Positions 6,610-15,155 of a DNA stretch of 32,069 nt are shown in pieces (the stretch's first letter is position 1; each line of letters begins with the position of its first letter). A program made the translations under genes and the position numbers. This DNA comes from Pseudogracilibacillus auburnensis. GTDB lineage: Bacteria > Bacillota > Bacilli > Bacillales > Amphibacillaceae. The notes under the pieces were generated by a model, which saw nothing but the letters and a program-made list of their open reading frames with translations, did not search any database and was not told where the DNA came from. The DNA lies in NCBI RefSeq assembly GCF_003201975.1, contig NZ_QJJQ01000028.1, forward strand, positions 1 through 32,069, given 5' to 3'.

Positions 6610-7590
6610 ATGGAAAATGCAATAAGAGATTTTTTTATGCATCTATCTCAAAATAAAGTATTAAACCAGGGAGCAAAACGTTGGGGGCTAAAACTAGGTG
6701 CGCAACACGTCGTCGCTGGAACAACGATTGACGAAATGATTGCGAGCATTAAAAAACTAAATGAAAAAGGTATCGCTTGTACGATTGATAATCTCGGAGA
6801 GTTCGTCTATGAAAAAGTAGAAGCAACAGGTGCAAAAGAACAAATTCTTAACGTGATTGAAGCGATTCACACAAACAATTTAGATGCACATATTTCACTG
6901 AAACCATCTCAACTCGGACTTGATATTGACTATCATTTTTGCAGGAATAACTTAAAAGAAATTGTAACAAAAGCAAAAAAATACGAAATCTTCGTTAATT
7001 TTGATATGGAAGATCATGCGCGCTTGCAACAGTCATTCGATTTACTAGATGACCTCTCAGCAGACTATGACAATATCGGAACTGTTATCCAAGCCTACTT
7101 CTTCCGGGCAATTGAAGATATTAAACAATATAAAAACTACCGCCTTCGAATTGTAAAAGGTGCCTATAAAGAAGACGCCACAGTCGCATACCAAGATAAA
7201 AATGAGATCGATCAAAACTACATCGAACTCATTGAATGGCATTTGTTGAATGGAAAGTTTACTTCTATTGCAACCCATGACCACTATGTTATTAACCATG
7301 TAAAAGACTTTGTCAAAAAACATGGCATACCAAAAGAAAAATTCGAATTTCAAATGCTCTATGGCTTCCGCGAAGAAATGCAATACGAACTCGTAATAGA
7401 TGGGTACAATTTCTGTACTTATGTCCCATTCGGTGAAGACTGGTACGGCTACTTCATGAGACGACTCGCAGAACGCCCACAGAATTTGAACTTACTCGTG
7501 AAGCAAGTATTCAACAAAAAAACAAATACCATCATTGGAATCGGCATTGTTGCATTTTTACTTGGTCGCATGACGAAGAGAAAAGGTTAA
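6610..7590 (+). CDS. Proline dehydrogenase (PRODH, FAD-dependent)
   Basis: A 326-residue monofunctional PRODH that oxidises L-proline to pyrroline-5-carboxylate and passes electrons to the quinone pool. Family motifs are all visible: LDAHISLKPSQLGLDID, FVNFDMEDHARLQQSFD, YRLRIVKGAYKED, TSIATHDHYVI, KFEFQMLYGFREE, and the substrate loop FGEDWYGYFMRRLAERPQN. The RBS is GGGGGAAAA before ATG 6610. Bacillus PRODHs are about 303 residues; this one has an extra tail with a hydrophobic stretch (TIIGIGIVAFLLGRM) then TKRKG, which looks like a membrane anchor. No pyrroline-5-carboxylate dehydrogenase lies next to it. It probably shares the promoter at 5481-5509. Confidence 0.93.
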   Translation: MENAIRDFFMHLSQNKVLNQGAKRWGLKLGAQHVVAGTTIDEMIASIKKLNEKGIACTIDNLGEFVYEKVEATGAKEQILNVIEAIHTNNLDAHISLKPSQLGLDIDYHFCRNNLKEIVTKAKKYEIFVNFDMEDHARLQQSFDLLDDLSADYDNIGTVIQAYFFRAIEDIKQYKNYRLRIVKGAYKEDATVAYQDKNEIDQNYIELIEWHLLNGKFTSIATHDHYVINHVKDFVKKHGIPKEKFEFQMLYGFREEMQYELVIDGYNFCTYVPFGEDWYGYFMRRLAERPQNLNLLVKQVFNKKTNTIIGIGIVAFLLGRMTKRKG

Positions 7591-7610
7591 TATAACGATG
7601 GTTCAACGGC

Positions 7611-7652
7611 AAAACACCTGGAAAGATATGATTCTTTCTAGGTGTTTTATTC
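7611..7652 (+). terminator. Rho-independent terminator of the proline dehydrogenase operon
   Basis: AAAACACCTGGAAAGA and TCTTTCTAGGTGTTTT form a 16-bp stem with one G-T pair around TATGAT, with a short T-rich tail, 20 bases after the stop codon. Confidence 0.8.
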
Positions 7653-8079
7653 TCTCGTCATACTACATCTATTTTTACAAACAAAAGTCTCAAATGAATC
7701 AAAAAGGAAAACTCCCATTTTTCTTTTTAACCGATTCCTAGTAATTTTTGACTAATAGCACATTACATTTTGGGCATCGCTTATCGTTTTTCCTTCCATA
7801 AAGTTTACACCAAGATAAATTCTATTCACACTGTACTTTTCTAGCCATCATACATTGATAAGAAAAAACGAACTTCTCCATTAGACTGGGTGGGTATAAA
7901 CATTTAAAGATTCGCCAGTTCATTGCTAAGTTGCGCTATATAACAACGAAGTTGCGCCATATTTTCGTACACAAAAACACATCATATTCCATTTCGGTTA
8001 CATAATACTTTATGCTAAAGGAAGATTTCATCATTCTTCACTTGTACTGTAGCCAACAATTACGTGTGCATAATATGCT
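7653..8079. other. Intergenic region with a short tandem repeat
   Basis: A gap of more than 400 bases between convergent genes. No credible gene is visible. AAGTTGCGCTAT at 7928-7939 and AAGTTGCGCCAT at 7949-7960 form a direct repeat with a 21-base period. Otherwise it is AT-rich sequence without clear structure. Confidence 0.4.
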
Positions 8080-9645
8080 TTATCGAGACATGCAATCCTC
8101 CGATTCCGGTTTTTTTAACGTAAAATACAATACTACTAAACCAACAAATACGATAATTAGCCCAATCCATACACTTCCCGTAAATCCTAGCGTTAAATAT
8201 CCTGCACCAGCAATCACCGCTGCAACGATGGAATAAGGAAGCTGCGTCATGACGTGGTCAATATGATGACAATTTGACCCGGTTGCAGACAAAATAGTCG
8301 TATCGGAAATAGGGGAGCAATGATCTCCAAAAACAGCTCCTGCTAAGACGGCGGCGAGCATCGGCAAAATAAGTTCCATATGGGTCGCTGCTGCAATTTG
8401 CCCTGCAATCGGGAGAAGCAGTGCGAAAGATCCCCAAGATGTTCCGGTTGAAAAAGCGATTAAACCAGCCATAATAAATATAATAAATGGCAGTAAAGCA
8501 AAGGATATATTAGAATTTTTTACGACGTCTGCTAAAAATGTTCCTGTACCCAGTTGATCGATTAAATCCGTTATCGTCCAAGCAAGAATTAAGATCATTA
8601 CTGCAGGGAGCATCGATTTTATTCCGTTCAATATTCCCCCAAAAAAATGACCCCCGCTTAGTTGATCCTTTATTACATGCCTTAAATAGAATAAAAAGGT
8701 TGTTAAAAGTGAGATAAGACCACCATAAAATAGAGATTTAGAAACATCTGCCTCTCCAAAAATAGTAATCAAACTTCCCTTTTCTTCTAATCCTTGTACG
8801 CCTGTCCAAAAAATAAATCCAATTGTTGCGATAAATAAAACGATAATTGGTACAATCAAATCCACCATTTTTCCTAAACTACTTGTTGGACCTGAGTCTG
8901 GATCAATGAATGTTTTTGAATCAGGGGGCGAAACTTCACCAGTTTTCAAAGCATGCGCCTCATGCTTTTTCATCGGACCAAAATCAACTTGTCTAATCGC
9001 GATAACTAGTACGACACCTAGTGCTGCCCAAACATAGAAATTCATCGGTATCATAAGCAAAAAAGCACCTAATTCAGTATAATCCACAATCTGATGCGTC
9101 GTTAAAACCATTCCTATCAATCCGAGAATATAAGCACCCCAACTGGATACTGGCGCAATGACACAAACTGGAGCAGCAGTGGAATCAACAATATAAGCAA
9201 GTTTTGCCCGTGAAATCCGATGTTTATCCGTAATTGGTCTAGCGACTTGGCCGACGGTCAAACTATTGAAATAGTCGTCAATAAATAGTGCGATCCCTAG
9301 CAAAATCGTCATAATTTGTGCCCCCATGCGTGTCTTTACACGACGGATCATCCAATCCCCAAACGCCCTCGTACCTCCCATCAAGCCGACAAAGTTAGTA
9401 ATGATTCCTAATATAAATATAAAAAATATAATATATACATTCCACGTATTTAAACCACCGTTCTCCAAAAAAACACCTGTCAACGCACCTAACATAAGGT
9501 CAAGGGAATCAATGACCTGAAAATGGGTGATAAATAGAGCCGATGCAACAATTCCTACCCCTAAAGAAATAAGAACGCGTCGAGTAAGTAAAACCATTAT
9601 AATTGCCAATAACGGTGGGATAAGTGACCAAATAGATTCTGCCAA
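8080..9645 (-). CDS. nhaC: NhaC-family Na+/H+ antiporter
   Basis: A 521-residue polytopic carrier starting at TTG 9645 with AGGAG ten bases upstream. Family signatures include the N-terminal SLIPPLLAIIMVLLTRRVLI, the acidic FIDDYFNSLTVGQVARPITD segment, AYIVDSTAAPVCVIAPVSSW, and the C-terminal FSTGTSWGSFALLLPIAGQI plus FGDHCSPISDTTILSATGSN. The conserved acidic and polar residues expected for Na+ exchange are present. Such proteins expel Na+ for H+ or exchange carboxylates such as malate and lactate. It stands alone, with its stop about 430 bases from the proline dehydrogenase terminator. Substrate selectivity cannot be read from sequence. Confidence 0.88.
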   Translation of the reverse strand: MAESIWSLIPPLLAIIMVLLTRRVLISLGVGIVASALFITHFQVIDSLDLMLGALTGVFLENGGLNTWNVYIIFFIFILGIITNFVGLMGGTRAFGDWMIRRVKTRMGAQIMTILLGIALFIDDYFNSLTVGQVARPITDKHRISRAKLAYIVDSTAAPVCVIAPVSSWGAYILGLIGMVLTTHQIVDYTELGAFLLMIPMNFYVWAALGVVLVIAIRQVDFGPMKKHEAHALKTGEVSPPDSKTFIDPDSGPTSSLGKMVDLIVPIIVLFIATIGFIFWTGVQGLEEKGSLITIFGEADVSKSLFYGGLISLLTTFLFYLRHVIKDQLSGGHFFGGILNGIKSMLPAVMILILAWTITDLIDQLGTGTFLADVVKNSNISFALLPFIIFIMAGLIAFSTGTSWGSFALLLPIAGQIAAATHMELILPMLAAVLAGAVFGDHCSPISDTTILSATGSNCHHIDHVMTQLPYSIVAAVIAGAGYLTLGFTGSVWIGLIIVFVGLVVLYFTLKKPESEDCMSR

Positions 9646-9884
9646 TGTAAATACTCTCCTTCATGGTGCAATTGCTAAAAATTCACGACTTACTTATTAT
9701 AACGTAAAAGATCAAAGATGGCAGGGTTGAAGGAATAATATGTACATCAATCGTAATAGGTGGATAAAAGAGCTTTTTAATACACCAACTAAAATGATAG
9801 AAACATTACACATTGGTGATCGTTATCTTTCGTTACTTTGAATAAAATTTGCTAATTTTCGTAACCTAATAGTAATCATTTTAG

Positions 9885-10763
9885 GTGGTGAGACTAATTA
9901 AACTGAACTATACAATAGTAATTTTCGCTATCATGCTATGTATTTCTCTAGTTGGTTGTCAATATTTTAATCAACACGAAAATGGTAATCCACAGGACCA
10001 ATTAGATGAATTCGAACATACTACATACGAACAAGAAAGAGATTTACCAGATAAGCAGCCACAGCTTGAGGGTGGATCAGAAAGGGATGTTCGTAAACCA
10101 CATCCTGTATCCAATAACATATTACAAAAAGAGTTCCCTAATGCCCTTTTCTTAAACGGTTCTCCTTCGACAAATCAAGTTGCACTAACGTTTGATGACG
10201 GTCCAGATATCCGATTTACTCCACAAGTGCTTGACGTTTTAGCTAAACATGATGTGAAAGCGACCTTTTTTCTAATTGGAGCACGTGCGAAAGAGCACAA
10301 TGAAATAACGAAACGAATCCACGATGAGGGACATGTGATTGGAAACCATACGTATTGGCATCCAAATTTACCGAAAGAGGGATTGGGTAGACTCCATTGG
10401 GAATTGACACAAACGGAACAAGTAATTGAGGATATAACAGGTATCAAGCCTCGTCTATTTCGTTCTCCTTACGGTGCGTTAAATGAGGAAATGATAAAAA
10501 TGTTGGAGGAAAAGGGCAACACTGTGATCGGATGGAATGTTGATTCACTTGATTGGAAACAGCCTGGAGAAGATGTCGTAGCTGATAATGTGTTAAGTAA
10601 TGTTGGATTTGGTTCCATTATTTTAATGCACGATGGAGGAGATTGGACGATGGATTTATCAGGTACAGCTCAAGCGTTGGATAAAATTATTACGAAACTT
10701 AAAAATGATGGGACAGAATTTGTTACAGTACCTGAATTAGTTGGGGTTCCTGAGGCAAAATGA
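9885..10763 (+). CDS. Polysaccharide deacetylase lipoprotein (NodB domain)
   Basis: About 292 residues from GTG 9885 (GTG 9888 is equally possible; the RBS TTTTAGG is weak). Residues 8-25 form a lipoprotein signal peptide with lipobox LVGC (Cys25), followed by a hydrophilic linker of about 60 residues. The NodB domain spans about 98-285 with all five motifs: TFDDGP (102-107), metal-binding NHTYWH (His155, His159), RSPYG (193-197), DSLDW (220-224) and ILMHDG (His249). This is a metal-dependent deacetylase of peptidoglycan or other N-acetylated glycans at the outer face of the membrane. It is monocistronic; a PdaA-like or PgdA-like role cannot be separated from sequence alone. Confidence 0.9.
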   Translation: MVRLIKLNYTIVIFAIMLCISLVGCQYFNQHENGNPQDQLDEFEHTTYEQERDLPDKQPQLEGGSERDVRKPHPVSNNILQKEFPNALFLNGSPSTNQVALTFDDGPDIRFTPQVLDVLAKHDVKATFFLIGARAKEHNEITKRIHDEGHVIGNHTYWHPNLPKEGLGRLHWELTQTEQVIEDITGIKPRLFRSPYGALNEEMIKMLEEKGNTVIGWNVDSLDWKQPGEDVVADNVLSNVGFGSIILMHDGGDWTMDLSGTAQALDKIITKLKNDGTEFVTVPELVGVPEAK

Positions 10764-10834
10764 CCGAATCGTAAAAGGTGAAAAGCTGCATTTGATACAG
10801 AAATCTTAAAATAATTCATTGTTTCTTGAGCATT

Positions 10835-10870
10835 GAATCATAATAAATTCAACATTAATGATTCTTTTTT
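10835..10870 (+). terminator. Possible terminator of the deacetylase gene
   Basis: GAATCAT and ATGATTC pair around an AT-rich loop and are followed by a run of six T. It is 70 bases after the stop codon. The stem is short and weak. Confidence 0.5.
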
Positions 10871-10892
10871 ATCAACGGTTAAAGTTTAGGTG

Positions 10893-10938
10893 AACTGACC
10901 CTCCAATTGTAGTTTGGTCTAACAATTGGAGGGCAGTT
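10893..10938. repeat. Long hairpin without T-run
   Basis: AACTG-A-CCCTCCAATTGT pairs with ACAATTGGAGGGCAGTT over 17 bp with a single bulged A, around an 11-base loop. Neither strand has a T-run after it. It could be an mRNA-stabilising hairpin or the remnant of a small mobile repeat. Confidence 0.55.
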
Positions 10939-11074
10939 CATTATAAGATAAGTGTTCAAATTGGCAGGATAACAATGATAGAAGCAAGGCATTTCTATGA
11001 AATATTTAAATTATCTTGTCAAACTGCGAATCCACAATTCCCTACATCCTAACGCTTAATTAACTACATGATGT

Positions 11075-11509
11075 TTATTCACTCACTTCTGTCGAAACTT
11101 GCCAAATGACTCCGAATTTATCAGTAACTTGTCCGTAAGATGGACTCCAAAATGTTTCTTGTAGCGGCATCGTTACTTTTCCACCATCTTGCAGCTTATT
11201 AAATACTTCTTGCGATTTTTCGACGCTACTTACCATTAAGGCAATCGTTACTTGATTACCTAGTTGATATGATTCTTCATGCGGTCCGGGGTATGTATCC
11301 GAAATCATTAGTTTTGTATCGCCAACAGCTAACTGAGCATTCATTACCCGATTTTTCACATCATCTGGCATAGGAGTTTCTGCATTATTATGAAATTCTC
11401 CGAAAGTATGCATTGCTAAAACTTTTGCATCAAGTGCATCCTCATAAAATGTAACCGCTTCCTGTCCATTTCCATTCATCGTTAAATAAGGCTGAATTGT
11501 TACGATCAT
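11075..11509 (-). CDS. PhnB/YjdN-like VOC-superfamily protein
   Basis: A 144-residue glyoxalase-fold protein with AAAGGAG before ATG 11509. It shows the typical PhnB-like pattern: IQPYLTMNGNGQEAVTFYED at the N-terminus, VMNAQLAVGDTKLMISDTYP in the middle, ALMVSSVEKSQEVFNKLQDG, and the ending FWSPSYGQVTDKFGVIWQVS. These small proteins usually dimerise to form open barrels; most have no known reaction, and several resemble antibiotic-resistance or metal-binding VOC proteins. It is a single gene between a deacetylase and an MFS fragment, so context gives no function. Length and ending are normal. Confidence 0.88.
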   Translation of the reverse strand: MIVTIQPYLTMNGNGQEAVTFYEDALDAKVLAMHTFGEFHNNAETPMPDDVKNRVMNAQLAVGDTKLMISDTYPGPHEESYQLGNQVTIALMVSSVEKSQEVFNKLQDGGKVTMPLQETFWSPSYGQVTDKFGVIWQVSTEVSE

Positions 11510-11720
11510 TGAAAGTCCTCTCCTTTTTTAAAAATTTACTGTTGTCATTATTATCTTCTAAACTGAACGTTTTTTACAAGTAATTTTCATAAAAACTTTT
11601 TCCAAATATTGGACAAAATTCCCATCAGGATAATTAATATGTGTAACTTATCCTCTAATAACAAAAATAGTCATAGAAAAAAAGTAATTTTTATGAAAAC
11701 ATTTGTCGTCAAGGCCATGA

Positions 11721-12164
11721 ATGGAGAAGAATGTAGGAATTTATTTGATGGTGCTTGCAACTGCTATGGTACTTGCTCGCATGACATTTGGACCGCTGTC
11801 CGATAAAAAAGGCAGGATATGGGCGATCTTACCTGGTCTAGTTTTAATCATCATTTCGATGATATTAATTGGAGTCATTACCCATCCACATTTGGCGTTA
11901 ATAGTTCCTTTTATGTTCGGTTTAGGGATTGGTGGTGCGATGCCTGGTCTTATTGCATGGACGTTAGATCGGACAAAAGCTACAGAGTCAGGCTTAGCAG
12001 GGAGTACGTTTTATTTTATTTACGAAATTGGTATGTTTTTTGGTCCCTTCGTATTGGGAATATTACTTGAGAAAGGTAACTATAATAGTATTCTAGTCAT
12101 TGCTGGAATTATATTGTTTGTGATGCTTTTTTATCTTTATTCATCAAATCGTGAGAAAAAATAA
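11721..12164 (+). pseudogene. C-terminal half of an MFS transporter
   Basis: The 147-residue frame encodes the second-half MFS signature ATAMVLARMTFGPLSDKKGR followed by four to five membrane segments (for example GLGIGGAMPGLIAWTLDRTK and FYFIYEIGMFFGPFVLGILL) and a basic C-terminus. MFS carriers are about 400 residues, so roughly the first 240 are missing. A TGA codon sits directly before ATG 11721 and there is no RBS at that ATG. ATGAAAACATTTG near 11694 may be the original gene start, joined by an internal deletion. It cannot transport as it stands. Confidence 0.7.
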
Positions 12165-12315
12165 CGAGACGTAAAGCATCGTTCCTTTAAACCGCTCATG
12201 ACTAATTTGTCATTTTTTCGGAATCGGAGTTCAGAAACAAAAGACAAGCTTTTTAATAAGACATGGCATTATCAATCATTCTAGGCTAAATTTTAGTTTT
12301 AGATAAAGGAGACTT

Positions 12316-12933
12316 TCATGATTCTCCCATTTCTAATCCCATTACATATGCTGGTCCTTTTGTTACAAAATTAATGATTGTACTTGCAATTACTTCAGGT
12401 GGTTCTCTATCATCTGAACTGATCCACCACGTCATTACACCAATAATGGAAGAAACGATCAGTTGGATAAAGATATCTTTATGTCGCTCAAACTGTTTAG
12501 GTTCTTTTCCGAACATCTGTTTAAATTGTGGTTCTATATTTTTTTTAATTAATTGAATGAAATAGTCTTTTATTATTCGATCACTATTTGAGTTCAACAT
12601 AATACGAAAAAAGCGTTCATTATCGTTAACTGTTTGACATATTTCCGTTGCAATATCTCGAAAAATATCAAGATAAACAACACCATCATGAACATGGCGA
12701 ATTGGACTTATATGCTTCAACATTAATTCGTCTAACTTATCTGTAATACTTGCGTTTAAAAGCTCATATTTATCCACATAATGTAAATAAAAGGTAGCCC
12801 GATTTATCATTGCTTCATCTGCTAACTGCTGAATTGTGATGGATTCAAATTCATTTTTCTCCATTAAATTAAGCAATGCCTCATATAACAATTTTCTCGT
12901 TTTAAGTACACGTAAATCCGTTTTCTTTTTCAT
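12316..12933 (-). CDS. TetR/AcrR-family transcriptional regulator
   Basis: A 205-residue TetR protein. ATG 12933 is chosen because AAAGGAGG lies eight bases upstream; a longer frame to 12969 lacks an RBS. The N-terminal HTH is clear: RKLLYEALLNLMEKNEFESI, TIQQLADEAMINRATFYLHY, VDKYELLNASI. The helical C-terminus (about 80-200) is of the TetR_C type found in YfiR/RcdA-like Firmicute regulators and would bind a hydrophobic ligand. It is divergent from an ABC-2 exporter pair with a perfect palindrome between them. I infer that it represses the exporter and relieves repression when the exported compound binds. Confidence 0.88.
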   Translation of the reverse strand: MKKKTDLRVLKTRKLLYEALLNLMEKNEFESITIQQLADEAMINRATFYLHYVDKYELLNASITDKLDELMLKHISPIRHVHDGVVYLDIFRDIATEICQTVNDNERFFRIMLNSNSDRIIKDYFIQLIKKNIEPQFKQMFGKEPKQFERHKDIFIQLIVSSIIGVMTWWISSDDREPPEVIASTIINFVTKGPAYVMGLEMGES

Positions 12934-13005
12934 GCATTTTTCCTCCTTTAATAAACAAATTGTCATCATTTATCTAGTAAGCAACAAACTGCATAATATT
13001 GATTA

Positions 13006-13034
13006 TTGTATTTTAAATCATACATATTTATACT
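13006..13034 (+). promoter_or_regulatory. Predicted promoter of the ABC exporter
   Basis: TTGTAT (13006-13011), a 17-base spacer and TATACT (13029-13034). The predicted start is near 13041, just before the palindrome at 13044-13075. Confidence 0.45.
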
Positions 13035-13043
13035 TAAATTATA

Positions 13044-13075
13044 CTACATAATGACAATTACACAACATTATGTAG
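13044..13075. promoter_or_regulatory. Palindromic operator between the TetR gene and the ABC exporter
   Basis: CTACATAATG (13044-13053) and CATTATGTAG (13066-13075) are a perfect 10-bp inverted repeat around a 12-base AT-rich spacer. It sits just downstream of the exporter promoter and 25 bases before the GTG start, a position suited to TetR repression. Confidence 0.65.
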
Positions 13076-13100
13076 CTTATTTTAGTTGGAGGTGAATACA

Positions 13101-13799
13101 GTGATAAAGGTTGACAACTTTGAACAAGCTTTTCACAAAAAGGTCATTTTAAAAAATATTAATTTTGAAATTCAAGAAGGGGAGATTGTCGGATTATTAG
13201 GACCTAGTGGCTCAGGGAAAACGACATTAATAAAAGCTTTGATCGGTTTACGAAAATCAACTGGCGGCGAGGTCTCTGTACTAGGTGAGAGGCAACCTTC
13301 CTTAAAACAGATGAAACAAATTGGGTATATGGCTCAAGCGGATGCACTTTATGAGGAGCTAACAGCAAAGGCAAACCTTGCTTATTTTGGTAGATTATAT
13401 GGATTAAAGGGAAAAAGACTTCATGAAAGAATCGATACTTGTCTCCGTTTCGTTAATTTAGACCAAGAAGCGAAAAAACCTGTCCATGCATATTCAGGGG
13501 GAATGAAGCGAAGGCTCAGCTTAGCAATCGCTCTTATTCATCGACCCAAATTAATCTTTTTAGATGAGCCAACTGTTGGTATTGATCCAGCCCTTAAAAG
13601 GGTGTTTTGGGATGAGTTCGAGCATTTGCGAAACGAAGGAATGACTTTTCTTATTTCTACCCATGTCATGGATGAGGCAGAACGATGTGACCGTATTTTA
13701 CTTATTCGAAATGGAACATTAATAGATGGTGGAACGCCTAAAGAACTTATTCAGCAATATGGTTCCATCGAACAAGCTTTTTTAAAGGTTGGTGAATAA
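13101..13799 (+). CDS. ABC transporter ATP-binding protein (ABC-2 exporter)
   Basis: A 232-residue ATPase starting at GTG 13101, six bases after GGAGGTG. All nucleotide-binding motifs are intact: Walker A GPSGSGKTT (residues 34-42), Q-loop GYMAQADALYEEL, signature YSGGMKRRLSLAIAL, Walker B LIFLDEPTVGID, and the switch histidine in ISTHVMDEAERCD. The compact one-domain form and its pairing with an ABC-2 permease mark an exporter of drugs, lipids or peptides, not an importer. Its TAA overlaps the permease ATG (TAATG), so the two are translationally coupled. Expression is likely controlled by the divergent TetR protein. Confidence 0.92.
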   Translation: MIKVDNFEQAFHKKVILKNINFEIQEGEIVGLLGPSGSGKTTLIKALIGLRKSTGGEVSVLGERQPSLKQMKQIGYMAQADALYEELTAKANLAYFGRLYGLKGKRLHERIDTCLRFVNLDQEAKKPVHAYSGGMKRRLSLAIALIHRPKLIFLDEPTVGIDPALKRVFWDEFEHLRNEGMTFLISTHVMDEAERCDRILLIRNGTLIDGGTPKELIQQYGSIEQAFLKVGE

Positions 13800-14944
13800 T
13801 GATGCAAGTGATAACTGTTGCAAGTCGTGTGATTCAGCAAATAGTGAAAGATAAAAGGACGTTAGCACTTTTACTAATTGCACCTGTTTTTGTTTTACTT
13901 TTACTTTACACCATTATGAATAGTGCGAGTGATTCCCCAGCAATTGGAGCGATTGATCTTGACGAATCTTTTACGAATGCACTAAAGGAAGAAGCTATCG
14001 TCAATGAATTTCCTTCTGAGGAAAAAGCACTTCAAGCAATGATGGATCAAAAAATTGATGCTTATATATATATGAAAGATAAAAAAACATATATTGAAAT
14101 TGAAGGTGGCAATATTTCTAGAAATGCACTAGTTTTAAAAGCAATTCATAATACTTTAGCAAATGTTCAAAAGGATCAAATAGAAAGTATGCAAGAATCG
14201 ACAATACAATTGATGAATGAGTTGCAAAAACTATTAAAGGAACAGGAAAATGCAACTGGAAAAAAAGTTGACATAAACATGCCCGAAACAGCCCTTTCCT
14301 TACAAGAACCATCTATCCATTATTTATATAATAATGAGGATACAGATCTATTTGATCAAGTTGCACCCGCAATTATGGGCTTCTTCATATTCTTTTTCGT
14401 CTTTATTATCGCCGGAATTAGTTTTTTACGAGAAAGAACAACAGGAACTTTGGAAAGGACCCTTGCAACACCATTAAAACGGTCATCCATTGTATTTGGT
14501 TACTTTTTAGGTTTTTTCCTATTTGTTGCTATTCAAACAGTTATCGTTCAAGCCACCATTGTTGATATTCTTGATGTTCAACGTATAGGAAGTTATTGGT
14601 TATTGCTCTTTTTAAATTTAGTAATTGCCTCTGTGGCGCTATCACTAGGACTACTGCTATCAACATTTGCACGAACAGAATTTCAATTATTACAATTTAT
14701 ACCTATAGCTATTGTTCCCCAATTTTTCTTTAGTGGCATTTTTGACTTGTCCGGTGCGGCAACCTGGGTGAAGGTAATTAGTAACTTAATGCCTCTAACG
14801 TATGCAACAGATGCATTGCAAAACATTATGGTTCGCGGGTATTCTTTTCAAGAAGTATCAAAAGATTTTATCGTGTTAGCTAGTTTTGCCATCGCATTTA
14901 TTTTGTTAAACATGGTTGTGTTAAAAAGACAGCGGGCAGCCTAA
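13799..14944 (+). CDS. ABC-2 type permease with large extracytoplasmic domain
   Basis: A 381-residue permease of the ABC2_membrane_3 type. One membrane segment (about 21-40) is followed by an extracytoplasmic domain of about 150 residues with a helical, probably coiled-coil part (ANVQKDQIESMQESTIQLMN) and then five or more membrane segments from about 195 to 375. The ABC-2 core motif FLRERTTGTLERTLATPLKR and the late IPQFFFSGIF-like segment are visible. Two such chains would assemble with the preceding ATPase. It overlaps that gene by one base. It resembles Bacillus LnrMN/YfiMN-like exporters, but the substrate is unknown. Confidence 0.88.
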   Translation: MMQVITVASRVIQQIVKDKRTLALLLIAPVFVLLLLYTIMNSASDSPAIGAIDLDESFTNALKEEAIVNEFPSEEKALQAMMDQKIDAYIYMKDKKTYIEIEGGNISRNALVLKAIHNTLANVQKDQIESMQESTIQLMNELQKLLKEQENATGKKVDINMPETALSLQEPSIHYLYNNEDTDLFDQVAPAIMGFFIFFFVFIIAGISFLRERTTGTLERTLATPLKRSSIVFGYFLGFFLFVAIQTVIVQATIVDILDVQRIGSYWLLLFLNLVIASVALSLGLLLSTFARTEFQLLQFIPIAIVPQFFFSGIFDLSGAATWVKVISNLMPLTYATDALQNIMVRGYSFQEVSKDFIVLASFAIAFILLNMVVLKRQRAA

Positions 14945-15155
14945 CAACTCCCACCGCTAAAGTAATATGGTTCTAGGATTTAAAAAATATTTACTAGCAC
15001 ACTTCTTAAGCGGTACCTTATCTTTCATTACAGAAAGAAATTTCTACTGAGGTACTGGTGCGGCAAAAGCCATTCCCTACCCTAAGCTCGTCATTGACCG
15101 TCATTTACAGAATCTTTATAATTAATTTTATCAAATATGATTCGAGGGATTTATT

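Larger units (their letters stand above)
10764..11074. other. Intergenic region with two hairpins
   Basis: It holds no gene. It contains a terminator-like hairpin (10835-10870) and a longer hairpin (10893-10938), both listed separately. The rest is AT-rich with no recognisable feature. Confidence 0.5.

Noticed and set aside
13799-14944. Lantibiotic (LnrLMN/Bce-type) immunity system
   Set aside because: There is a single permease and a TetR regulator, with no lantibiotic genes or Bce-type kinase nearby; only a general ABC-2 exporter call is supported.
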